From Deltaproteobacteria bacterium (GTDB lineage Bacteria > Desulfobacterota > DSM-4660 > Desulfatiglandales > B25-G16): a DNA stretch of 7,157 bases. This document shows, in pieces, positions 1 through 6,949 of the stretch. The notes under the pieces are model-generated. The model ran no database searches, had not been told where the DNA came from, and saw nothing but the letters and a program-made list of their open reading frames with translations. Numbering within the stretch: position 1 is the stretch's first letter; every line of letters starts with the position of its first letter. Position numbers and translations under genes: made by a program. Location: positions 1-7,157 of the forward strand of contig JAGYMO010000158.1 in the NCBI GenBank assembly GCA_018400255.1, in the 5' to 3' direction.

Positions 1-60
1 AGGTTTTTCAGGCCGCAGTAGGTGGCTACTGCATAATCTGGGTTTAAAATCGCGCTCCAT
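1..60 (-). CDS. possible 5' end of a divergent gene, runs off the left edge
   Basis: On the - strand an ORF begins with ATG at 60-58 and stays open to the window edge (20 codons, starting MERDFKPRL). An in-frame TGA lies just upstream, so the start must be this ATG or the in-frame ATG at 69-67. A GAGGA Shine-Dalgarno-like sequence at 74-70 sits 9 bases before the ATG at 60, which favours that start. I do not recognise the product; 20 residues are too few to assign a family. If real, it is divergent from the transglutaminase operon and shares the 61-424 region with it. Alternatives are the 3' end of a + strand gene in either of two frames open from the edge: one stops at 45-47, the other at 131-133. 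Confidence 0.3.
   Translation of the reverse strand, partial: MERDFKPRLCSSHLLRPEKP
15..32. repeat. perfect 7-bp inverted repeat
   Basis: GCAGTAG at 15-21 is followed by a GTGG tetraloop and the exact complement CTACTGC at 26-32. No T-run follows on either strand, so it does not look like an intrinsic terminator. It lies inside the possible - strand ORF at the left edge, so it may be an operator, an mRNA hairpin or chance. Confidence 0.4.
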
Positions 61-424
61 AAAGTCCATTCCTCAATCTATATGGTTGAGCAAAACTCTC
101 TTTTTAAAGAATAAAAAGCATAGATAAAATATATATGCTAAGACTAAGTGTATCGGTGCTGTTCGGAAAAAAATTAGCCTCTCTCTTATATACTGGCAAC
201 GCTGGCTTATATTTAAATTTGTTAGAATTACATTCCTGAAGCATATAGAAAAGGCTAAAGGCCTTAAAAATCTCTTCCAGCAGCCTACATCACTTACAAA
301 CTAAGTTTTTTAGAAGGCTAGAAAAATTTAATTCTTATGCTATTATAAACTCGCACAGGTATTCTCAAGATCATCATTTTTACACAAATATCGCTTATAC
401 CAATAAAAATTACCTAAGGGAATA
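61..424. other. AT-rich intergenic leader upstream of the transglutaminase operon
   Basis: About 360 bases with many stops in all frames and no convincing gene. It should contain the operon promoter, but I see no strong -35/-10 pair. The best weak candidates are TATTATAAA at 341-349 without a good -35, and a TTGTTA/CATATA pair around 219-247 with a 17-base spacer. A 5-bp hairpin, AAGGC/GCCTT with a 5-base loop, occurs at 251-265. No tRNA or recognisable riboswitch core is visible. The Shine-Dalgarno for the downstream gene is AAGGG at 416-420. Confidence 0.6.
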
Positions 425-1903
425 ATGAGAAGATCTGTAATTTTTAATACATCTGGGATATTAATAATCATTATCTGGCTGTTTACCCTGTTTCTCTTGG
501 TGAAAAGAGAACATTATAAGCCAGAGCCTGTAAATACCCATGATATTTATAGCCAAAGCAACTCTGAAAAAAGTTCAGAACATTGGATGGATATTCTCTT
601 AAACGAAAACAAGGTTGGCTATTCTGTTACCAAGGTCAGGAAAATTAACAATGGCTTTGAGGTGAATGAAAAAATACTTCTTTTTGTTGATTTAATGGGC
701 TCAAGAAAAAAAATTATCAGCAATACAAGCGCCCAGGTAGACAAAAACTTTCTTTTAAATGAATTTGAATACTACATCGTAGCTGATTCCATGGATTTGA
801 TGGTGTCCGGGAAAATTACAGATAAAAACCTGCACCTATTAATCGGAAAGGGGGAAGACAGAGAGACGAGGCTAATTACATTACCATCAAAACCTATGAT
901 TGCTTCGGGCTTGAGTTACTCACTCGGCTCCCTTGGTTTAAGGGTTAATAATTCCTACGCCCTCAATGTATTTGATCCCCTAACCATGACAACTAATACT
1001 TACGATATCAAGGTGGCAAAGAGGGAAATGGTAAAGATTGGTGACATATCGTATGATGCCTTTCGGTTGGAGATGAGCTATTTAGGATCTCCTTTGGTAT
1101 TTTGGATTGATAAAAAGGGAACGCCCCTGAAAGAGACAGGATTTATGGGGTTTAGCCTTGTAAAATCAAATCCTGAAAAGGCAAAGGCTAATTTAGATCA
1201 TGTAGGAAAAATCGACTTTTATGATCTTTCAGCCATCAACGTGGAAAATAAGATACAAGGACCAAGAGACGTATCATATTTAAAATTGCAGTTTGATAAC
1301 GCCCCTTTGATGCTGGCCTCGGAAGGCATAAGGCAAAAACTTAATAATAATATCCTCGAAATATACAAAGAACAAACGCCACTTAGCTCCTCATATACCA
1401 TTCCTTACAATGGCAATGATATTGAATTGTTAAATTATTTGGAGCCAGAAATATTTATTCAATCTAAAGACTCAGAGATCAAAACGCTGTCTCAAGAAAT
1501 TGTTAAAAATGCTATTAATCCTGAGATTGCCGCGAGAATGATAATGGAGTGGGTTTTTGAGAATATAGAAAAGACTCCCATAGTATCTATCCCGGATGCA
1601 AAACAAACCCTAATAAGCAGGAAGGGAGACTGTAATGAGCATGCCGCTCTCATGACGGCCCTGCTGAGGGCGGTTGGCATTCCAAGCCGTATAGCTACAG
1701 GATTAATGTATAATAATGAAAGATTCTATTATCATGCCTGGAATGAGGCCTATACAAACGGATGGATCACTATGGACGCAGTTTTTAAACAGATGCCGGT
1801 CGATGCCACACATATTAAACTAATAACCGGCGGCATTGAAAAACAGGTCCTGATTGCAGGTACTATCAATTCTTTAAAATTTAAAATTTTAGACTATAGA
1901 TGA
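425..1903 (+). CDS. membrane-anchored transglutaminase-like (cysteine protease fold) protein
   Basis: A 492-residue protein. The start ATG is preceded by AAGGG four bases upstream. Residues 9-26 form one hydrophobic segment after MRRS, with no obvious cleavage site, so it is probably a signal anchor with the rest extracytoplasmic. Residues about 50-270 are a beta-rich region including WIDKKGTPLKE near 230, resembling the N-terminal regions common in these proteins. Residues about 350-475 are a transglutaminase core: Cys403 in GDCNEHA, His437 in YYHAWNEAY and Asp451 in WITMDAVF form the expected Cys-His-Asp triad with normal spacing, so the enzyme looks intact. Family members act as peptidases, transglutaminases or amidases on peptides or cell-wall material; the substrate here is unknown. 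It is the first gene of the operon and its TGA overlaps the ATPase ATG (ATGA), implying translational coupling and a shared role with the exporter. Confidence 0.9.
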   Translation: MRRSVIFNTSGILIIIIWLFTLFLLVKREHYKPEPVNTHDIYSQSNSEKSSEHWMDILLNENKVGYSVTKVRKINNGFEVNEKILLFVDLMGSRKKIISNTSAQVDKNFLLNEFEYYIVADSMDLMVSGKITDKNLHLLIGKGEDRETRLITLPSKPMIASGLSYSLGSLGLRVNNSYALNVFDPLTMTTNTYDIKVAKREMVKIGDISYDAFRLEMSYLGSPLVFWIDKKGTPLKETGFMGFSLVKSNPEKAKANLDHVGKIDFYDLSAINVENKIQGPRDVSYLKLQFDNAPLMLASEGIRQKLNNNILEIYKEQTPLSSSYTIPYNGNDIELLNYLEPEIFIQSKDSEIKTLSQEIVKNAINPEIAARMIMEWVFENIEKTPIVSIPDAKQTLISRKGDCNEHAALMTALLRAVGIPSRIATGLMYNNERFYYHAWNEAYTNGWITMDAVFKQMPVDATHIKLITGGIEKQVLIAGTINSLKFKILDYR

Positions 1904-2640
1904 TAAAATTTGAAAATCTCACAAAGACCTTTCATGGTATACCAGCTGTAGATAACATTAATCTTAGTGTTCCTCCGGGTAGTGTCTTTGGATTCATAGG
2001 TCCCAATGGGGCTGGAAAAACAACTACCATAAAAATGATGGTAGGCGTGTTAAAGCCCACGAAAGGTAATATATTTATTAATAATATGGATATGCTAAAA
2101 GAGGCGACAAGAATAAAGATGTCCCTTGGGTTTATCCCTGATAGGCCTTTCCTATATGAGAAACTAAGTGGTGTCGAGTTTCTCAAATTCAAGGCCGGCC
2201 TTTATGGAATAGCGGCTAATGCTATAGATAAAAAAATCGTTGACCTGCTAAATATTTTTGAATTAACTGACTGGGCAGATGAACTTATTGAATCTTACTC
2301 CCACGGCATGAAACAAAGGCTAATCATTGCTTCGGCTATTATGCATGACCCTAAGGTAATTATAGTTGATGAACCCATGGTTGGTCTTGATCCAAGTGGT
2401 GCTAAACTGGTAAAAGAAATCTTTTTAGATAGGACTAAAAAAGGTGACACAGTCTTTATGTCAACACACACCCTTTCATTGGCCCAGGAAATTTGTGGGC
2501 TTATAGCTATTGTAGATAAAGGCCGTATTTTAGCCTGCGGTACGTATGAGGATCTAAAGCATCAAACACGCACAGAGGGAAATCTAGAATCAATATTTCT
2601 TAGATTAACAAAAGGTGATAAGGATAGTGAGGGTATTTAA
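1900..2640 (+). CDS. ABC transporter ATP-binding protein (ABC-2 exporter type)
   Basis: A 246-residue cytoplasmic ATPase that should power the permease encoded next. All nucleotide-binding motifs are present: Walker A GPNGAGKTT at 34-42, signature SHGMKQR at 134-140 (the family's LSGGQ position), Walker B VIIVDEP at 153-159 with catalytic Glu158, D-loop GLD at 162-164 and switch His190 in STH. At the Q-loop, where many ABC proteins have Gln, the sequence reads FIPDRPFLY with Asp81; Glu or Asp here is common among drug/ABC-2 exporter ATPases of the BcrA/CcmA-like group. The start overlaps the previous stop by 4 bases and has no strong Shine-Dalgarno of its own, so translation probably re-initiates from the upstream gene. 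Full length for the family. The transported substrate cannot be read from the ATPase. Confidence 0.96.
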   Translation: MIKFENLTKTFHGIPAVDNINLSVPPGSVFGFIGPNGAGKTTTIKMMVGVLKPTKGNIFINNMDMLKEATRIKMSLGFIPDRPFLYEKLSGVEFLKFKAGLYGIAANAIDKKIVDLLNIFELTDWADELIESYSHGMKQRLIIASAIMHDPKVIIVDEPMVGLDPSGAKLVKEIFLDRTKKGDTVFMSTHTLSLAQEICGLIAIVDKGRILACGTYEDLKHQTRTEGNLESIFLRLTKGDKDSEGI

Positions 2641-4324
2641 GATACTCATTGCTCCAAGATTTTTTGGATTTGTAAATGAAATTAAAGGGAATAAGGCTCA
2701 TAGGAAGATAAAATCACTGATCTTAATTATTGCAGGTATTATGCTCTGGTTAGCCCTTTTTCTCCTTTTTTATAGACTTCTTATATATTTCTCATCCCAG
2801 GAACTAATTGGATATATCCTTGCTAAACGAGTCCTTGGTATGGTTATTTTAATGCTTTTCTCCATCTTAATTTTCAGCAATATCATAACCGCCCTTTCTA
2901 ATCTCTATCTTTCCCGGGATTTAGAGCTATGTCACTCCTCTCCTGCAACAATAATCGAGATATTTTTTAGTCGCTCCTTTTACACTTTAATGGATAGCAC
3001 CTGGATGCCTGTAATTTTCGGAGCCCCAGTGTTGATGGCTTATGGTCTTGTATATCATGCAGGAATCAATTACTACCTGAATGTGCTTAACGTATTCATT
3101 CCCCTTATTCTAATTAGCGCGAGTCTTGGCATAATGTTTGTAATGATTTTAGTAAGGTTTTTACCAGCGCAAAGGGCCGGCAATATAGTAATGTTTATCT
3201 CCATTATTCTGATAATTATGCTTTATCTGCTTTTTAGGTTTTTAAGGCCTGAAAAATTAGTAAATCCAGAGGTATTTACAAGTATTGCCCAATATTTAAC
3301 GGAGCTAAAAACGCCTGACTCACGCTATTTGCCAAGTTACTGGGCCACAAGTCTTCTGTGGGCAAGCCTAATTAAAAGTCAAACATCACACATATTTAAC
3401 CATCTTCTTCTTTGGAGTACAGCGCTTTCAATGATAATAATAAATACATGGCTTGCAGGTTATATATATTTTGATGGATTTTCAAAGTCCCTAGAATCAA
3501 GAAGGCGAAGCTCATCAGGAAAGAAGATACTTGAAACCATTGTTTCTGTTATAACGAAACCCTTGGCCCCGAACAATAAGTCTCTGATTTCAAAGGAAGC
3601 ATATACCTTTTTTCGCGATAATACCCAGTGGACCCAATTGTTGCTCCTGGCTGCCCTGATAATAGTTTACCTTTATAATTTTAGTGTATTACCCTTAGAG
3701 AAGAGCCCGATTAAATCCATATACCTGCAAAACGCACTGTCTTTCCTCAATATAGGTATGGCTGGATTTGTTATATCAGCCCTGTCTGTGAGATTCGTAT
3801 TCCCATCGATAAGCTCTGAGGGAAAGGCCTTTTGGATCATCCTTTCCTCGCCACTTTCGTTAAAACGCTTTTTATGGTGCAAATTCTTTGCCTACCTAAT
3901 TCCCCTGGCCATTATTTCTGAAATACTGATAGTTTACTCTAATTATCTTTTAAGAGTGTCTGGTTTTATGATGATCTTATCTTCTACAACAATCTTTTTC
4001 ATGGTTTTTGGGATTGTAGCGTTAGGCGTTGGCCTCGGATCTATATACCCAAATTTTGAACACGAAAATATTGCTAATATAGCTACCAGCTATGGAGGGT
4101 TTATCTATATGGTGGCTAGCTTCATCTTTATTGCCATAACTGTTGTGGTTGAGGCAGGACCAGTATATTCGATACTTAAGGCGCGTTTTAAAGGAGAATC
4201 CATCAGTGATTTGCAATTGATCTGGATTGTGTGTTCCTTTATCTTTGTTATACTTTTTACTATACTAACAGTGAAAAAATCAATGTCCGCGGGAATGAAG
4301 GCCATAACAAACTACGAGGGATAA
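2615..4324 (+). CDS. large ABC-2-like exporter permease, about 12 membrane helices
   Basis: A 569-residue, very hydrophobic inner-membrane protein. By eye it has about 12 membrane segments, near residues 35-58, 70-95, 128-148, 157-181, 190-210, 262-286, 340-358, 376-396, 426-446, 450-475, 492-515 and 534-553, with a polar, basic loop at 287-339. Two similar cytoplasmic-side motifs occur, SRDLELCHSSP near 100-110 and SEGKAFWIILSSP near 401-413, each ahead of a basic/aromatic stretch and a helix; this resembles a fused pair of 6-helix ABC-2 permeases and fits the large putative ABC exporter permeases seen beside such ATPases. Start: GTG at 2615 overlaps the ATPase gene by 26 bases; GTG at 2627 is an alternative and neither has a clear Shine-Dalgarno. 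It should dimerise with, or sit on two copies of, the upstream ATPase. Substrate unknown. Confidence 0.88.
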   Translation: MIRIVRVFKILIAPRFFGFVNEIKGNKAHRKIKSLILIIAGIMLWLALFLLFYRLLIYFSSQELIGYILAKRVLGMVILMLFSILIFSNIITALSNLYLSRDLELCHSSPATIIEIFFSRSFYTLMDSTWMPVIFGAPVLMAYGLVYHAGINYYLNVLNVFIPLILISASLGIMFVMILVRFLPAQRAGNIVMFISIILIIMLYLLFRFLRPEKLVNPEVFTSIAQYLTELKTPDSRYLPSYWATSLLWASLIKSQTSHIFNHLLLWSTALSMIIINTWLAGYIYFDGFSKSLESRRRSSSGKKILETIVSVITKPLAPNNKSLISKEAYTFFRDNTQWTQLLLLAALIIVYLYNFSVLPLEKSPIKSIYLQNALSFLNIGMAGFVISALSVRFVFPSISSEGKAFWIILSSPLSLKRFLWCKFFAYLIPLAIISEILIVYSNYLLRVSGFMMILSSTTIFFMVFGIVALGVGLGSIYPNFEHENIANIATSYGGFIYMVASFIFIAITVVVEAGPVYSILKARFKGESISDLQLIWIVCSFIFVILFTILTVKKSMSAGMKAITNYEG

Positions 4325-5386
4325 ATGCAAAGGGATCAATATCTGGAATACATCGGCAATCTTCACATACACACATTATACTCTGATGGGGGTGGTACTG
4401 TAGAAGATGTCGTTAAGGCCGCAAGAAACGTTGGCCTTGATTTTATAATATTAAACGACCATTCATATCTTACAAAACTCCACCGTGAAGATGAGGGATA
4501 CCATAAAGGTGTACTTGTTTTGGTGGGCTCTGAGATTGGTTACCGATTTCACCATTACCTTGCGTTCAATATCAAAAGACAGGTAGATGATAAAAATTTG
4601 TCGCCTCAAGGGGTTATAGATAAGGTAAATCGCCAGGGTGGCTTTGGATTTCTGGCCCATCCGTTTGAAAAAGGGATGCCTTTTTTGGATAATGGCAAGG
4701 CGTATACATGGAACGATTGGTCGGTTAAGGGATATACGGGAATATGCATCTGGAACTTTACCTCAAGGTGGAAGGAAAATGTAAAGACATTATGGCATGG
4801 GATATTTCATCTCCTCTTTAAGAAATATACCCTTAAAGGACCAAGTAAAAAGACTTTGGGCACATGGGATGAGTTATGTTTAAAAAGGAATGTAGCTGCC
4901 ATAGGGGGTTCAGATGCTCATGCGTCCAGTGTTAAAATAGGATTTCTAAGAGTGAAACCCCTTTCATACGATTATCTATTGGGAACTATAAACACACATA
5001 TCTTAACACATTCTCCCATAACAGGGGACAAGAAGACTGATAAGGCTATAATCTATGATTCATTAATTAGGGGGAGCTGCTTTGTTGCCCATGATGGTCT
5101 TTACCCTGCAAAAGGATTCAGGTTTTATTTTCAAACAGATAAAGGCAAAAAAATAATTGGGATGGGGGGTGAAGATAAATTTTCCCCCGGAGTAATCTCA
5201 GTCAGATTACCAGCCTATTGCTTTATAAAAATCATAAAAGACGGTGATGTTTTTAGCCAGTCATACGGCAACCAATTATCAAAAAGAATATATGACAAAG
5301 GGGTCTACAGGGCGGAGGTATATAAAAAGGCATCACTATTCGGCTGGAGACCCTGGATATTTTCTAATCCACTGTATCTTAGGTGA
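4325..5386 (+). CDS. PHP-domain metallohydrolase, CehA/McbA-like
   Basis: A 353-residue protein, probably cytoplasmic since no signal peptide or membrane helix is seen. Residues about 10-215 are a PHP phosphoesterase-type domain with its metal ligands in order: His14 and His16 in NLHIHT, Asp21 in YSDG, His46 in NDHS, Glu70 in GSEIG, His112 in AHP, and Asp197/His199 in GGSDAH. The set looks complete, so activity is expected on a phosphoester, carbamate or similar bond; the substrate is not evident. The last ~130 residues form a beta-rich tail ending RPWIFSNPLYL, typical of CehA/McbA-type PHP proteins. The ATG directly follows the permease stop (TAAATG), with GAGGGA just upstream, inside the permease gene, as ribosome site. 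It is the last gene of the operon, ending in TGA with a TAA one base further on. Its presence in an exporter operon suggests a cytoplasmic modification step or a cofactor role. Confidence 0.92.
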   Translation: MQRDQYLEYIGNLHIHTLYSDGGGTVEDVVKAARNVGLDFIILNDHSYLTKLHREDEGYHKGVLVLVGSEIGYRFHHYLAFNIKRQVDDKNLSPQGVIDKVNRQGGFGFLAHPFEKGMPFLDNGKAYTWNDWSVKGYTGICIWNFTSRWKENVKTLWHGIFHLLFKKYTLKGPSKKTLGTWDELCLKRNVAAIGGSDAHASSVKIGFLRVKPLSYDYLLGTINTHILTHSPITGDKKTDKAIIYDSLIRGSCFVAHDGLYPAKGFRFYFQTDKGKKIIGMGGEDKFSPGVISVRLPAYCFIKIIKDGDVFSQSYGNQLSKRIYDKGVYRAEVYKKASLFGWRPWIFSNPLYLR

Positions 5387-5394
5387 ATAACAAC

Positions 5395-5417
5395 AGCTAC
5401 AAAATGCCTATGTAGCT
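5395..5417. terminator. hairpin at the convergent gene junction, possible bidirectional terminator
   Basis: AGCTACA at 5395-5401 pairs with TGTAGCT at 5411-5417 around a 9-base loop. It lies 8 bases after the PHP stop and spans the stop codon of the opposing flavin-protein remnant. T-runs are weak on both sides (CTTTG on +, TTGTTATT on -), so termination efficiency is doubtful, but the position between converging genes is what a terminator would have. Confidence 0.4.
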
Positions 5418-5676
5418 TTGTGCCACTGCAAGGCCTTTGTATTTGCATCCTTCTCGGGGGTCATTTTCCCAGACCGTAAAGGATGTATATCGGTTCTCTT
5501 GCACATTAGCCTTTGTCTTATTCATAAAGAAATCACCTATAACCATTGTACTATCATCATACCACCAGCATTGCTGCACGGGAACAACATTTGGGACGCC
5601 TTTACTGGATGCAGTTGCCAAGGCCACAATCTTACCATGGCAGATGAAATCCTTTGTTTCTTTGTAAAGCGCTCAT
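5397..5676 (-). pseudogene. frameshifted remnant of a pyridoxamine-5'-phosphate-oxidase-like flavin-binding protein
   Basis: From about 5672 to the TAG at 5399-5397 the - strand encodes a clear FMN-binding split-barrel segment: KIVALATASSKGVPNVVPV, then CWWYDD, then VIGDFFMNKTKANVQEN and TVWEND. That frame has no usable start: an in-frame TGA lies at 5675-5673, and the first in-frame GTG, at 5627, would cut off the first strand. A good ATG at 5676, with AAAAGG 8 bases upstream, reads MSAL and then runs in the wrong frame to TAA at 5634-5632. Dropping one base near 5664 would join the two as MSALKETKDFICHGK. The C-terminus stops soon after KYKGLAV, short of the usual 120-150 residues. It follows selD on the same strand by about 100 bases. 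A sequencing error could explain the frameshift but not the short end. Confidence 0.7.
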
Positions 5677-5778
5677 TGCAATCGCCTTTTCAACAATCAT
5701 GTTAATCCTGCCCATACTTGTGCGTTCATACTGCATCAACTCAAGTATTCATATACAATTCTTTCCCGTAGATATTCA

Positions 5779-6828
5779 TTATCTAACCATAATCCTCCTT
5801 TTCGGTCCTGAAACCACCTCCCCTATAATGGTTGCTTTATCCACCCCTTGCTGATGCAGTTTTTTGAGAGCCTCGTCCGCTTTGTCAGGAGATAAAGCAA
5901 GCACCAGGCCCCCCGATGTCTGGGCATCAAATACGATCCATTGCTTCCAATCACGCACAGTTTTTGAGAAATCCACCAGCCCTTCGCGGTACTTCCTGTT
6001 ACGCTGATCGCCTGGCGGAATGAGCCCCATCTTCGTGAATTCTTCTACCCTGGGAAAAAGGGGGAGTGAAGAGGAATTAATTTCTATACCTACATCTTCT
6101 TCGGTCTGTTCAATCATCTCCAGGAGATGACCTGCAACACCAAAACCGGTTATATCAGTACAAACACGAACCCCGACCTCTAAAGCAATCTCAGAGGCTG
6201 CTTTATTCAAGGTAGCCATGCTCAGGGAAACCTCAGACTGGGTCGCCTCATCCACCAAACCTCCTTTCAGGGCATTATTTATTATCCCGCAGCCCAAGGC
6301 CTTGGTCAGAATAAGTCTATCCCCTACTTTTAGATGGCCTTTGGATAATATCCTTCGAGGATCGATTATCCCGGTAACCGAGAGACCATATTTAATCTCC
6401 GTTGGATCAATGACAGAATGGCCTCCTACAAGTGCTACATGAGCCTCTTTTAATTTATCAGCACCACCTCTCAATACCTCCGCAAGCATAGACAGATCCA
6501 TAGATCCCGCAGGGAAACACACCAAATTCATGGCGGTAATCGGTCTTCCTCCCATGGCATAGACATCACTTAAGGCATTAGCAGCTGCAATCTGTCCATA
6601 CATATAGGCCTCCTTAACAATGGGAGTGAAGTAATCAACGGTTGCAATAACTGCGAGGTCCTCTCTTAGTTTGTAGACTGCCGCATCATCGTCCATACCT
6701 GCGAGAAGATTCGGATCAGTGATAGTGCTTAATCCTTTCAGGACCTCTTTTAGGTCACCCGGACCCAGCTTTGTCCCTCAACCACCTCCCATAAATTCCG
6801 GTCCAAATTGAAACGTCTCTTCAGCCAT
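5779..6828 (-). CDS. selD: selenide, water dikinase (selenophosphate synthetase), selenocysteine-containing
   Basis: SelD uses ATP and selenide to make selenophosphate, the selenium donor for selenocysteine-tRNA and for selenouridine in tRNA. Read from ATG 6828-6826 through an in-frame UGA at 6780-6778, the product is 349 residues, close to the 347 of E. coli SelD. The N-terminus reads GGG-U-GTK with Sec17 and Lys20, matching the catalytic Cys17/Lys20 of E. coli. Other expected residues: DDDAAVY at 46-52, Asp65 in TVDYF, Asp88 in NALSDVYAMGG, GGHS at 135-138, Asp225 in CTDITGFG, and QTSGGL near the C-terminus. The start is supported by AGAGGA 8 bases upstream. Beginning instead at Met45 (6696) would lose the active-site Sec and Lys. 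It ends with TAA followed immediately by TGA. Expression needs SelA, SelB and tRNA-Sec, none of which is in this window. Confidence 0.96.
6740..6780 (-). promoter_or_regulatory. Sec UGA codon and bacterial SECIS-like hairpin inside selD
   Basis: Counting the U of the UGA (6780) as 1, bases 14-19 (UGGGUC) pair with 25-30 (GACCUA), one G-U included, around the 5-base loop CGGGU. An outer stem of bases 4-8 (GGGAC) with 37-41 (GUCCU) can enclose it. The apical loop begins 17 bases after the UGA and has G at its second position, which fits the bacterial SECIS pattern recognised by SelB (a loop about 16-37 bases downstream with G among its first two bases). Pairing was done by eye. Confidence 0.75.
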
Positions 6829-6836
6829 AAGTTGTT

Positions 6837-6842
6837 TCCTCT
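6837..6842 (-). promoter_or_regulatory. selD ribosome binding site
   Basis: AGAGGA on the - strand, 8 bases before the ATG at 6828. It decides the selD start upstream of the UGA codon: the internal Met45 at 6696 has no comparable site. Confidence 0.8.
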
Positions 6843-6921
6843 ATAATTAATAATGTGATTAAGCGTAGATACAATCGTGGATAATGTATCCCATTTATGA
6901 AACGCGCAAAGACCTTCAGGA

Positions 6922-6949
6922 TTTATAAGATAAGGAGATGTAAAGTCAA
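6922..6949 (-). promoter_or_regulatory. putative sigma70-type promoter for selD
   Basis: On the - strand, TTGACT (6949-6944) and TATAAA (6927-6922) are separated by 16 bases. They match the sigma70 consensus at 5 of 6 and 5 of 6 positions. Transcription would start near 6915, giving an untranslated leader of about 85 bases before selD. No operator-like repeat overlaps it. Confidence 0.45.

Noticed and set aside
15..32. palindrome as an intrinsic terminator
   Set aside because: No T-run follows the stem on either strand.
2..133. + strand open frame from the left edge
   Set aside because: Low-complexity Ser/Lys-rich translation in AT-rich DNA with no recognisable motif; it competes with a - strand frame that has a start and ribosome site.
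1219..2192. - strand ORFs inside the transglutaminase and ATPase genes
   Set aside because: Shadows of strongly supported + strand genes.
5418..5705. + strand ORFs of 66-95 residues opposite the flavin-protein remnant
   Set aside because: They lie antisense to a recognisable PPOX-like coding segment, have no ribosome sites and show no family features.
5779..6696. selD starting at the internal ATG (Met45), 305 residues
   Set aside because: It lacks the Sec/Lys active site, has no ribosome site, and the upstream frame is conserved SelD sequence apart from one UGA.
6778..6780. UGA as a nonsense mutation making selD a pseudogene
   Set aside because: It sits exactly at the known Sec/Cys catalytic position, is followed by a SECIS-like hairpin, and the rest of the gene is intact.
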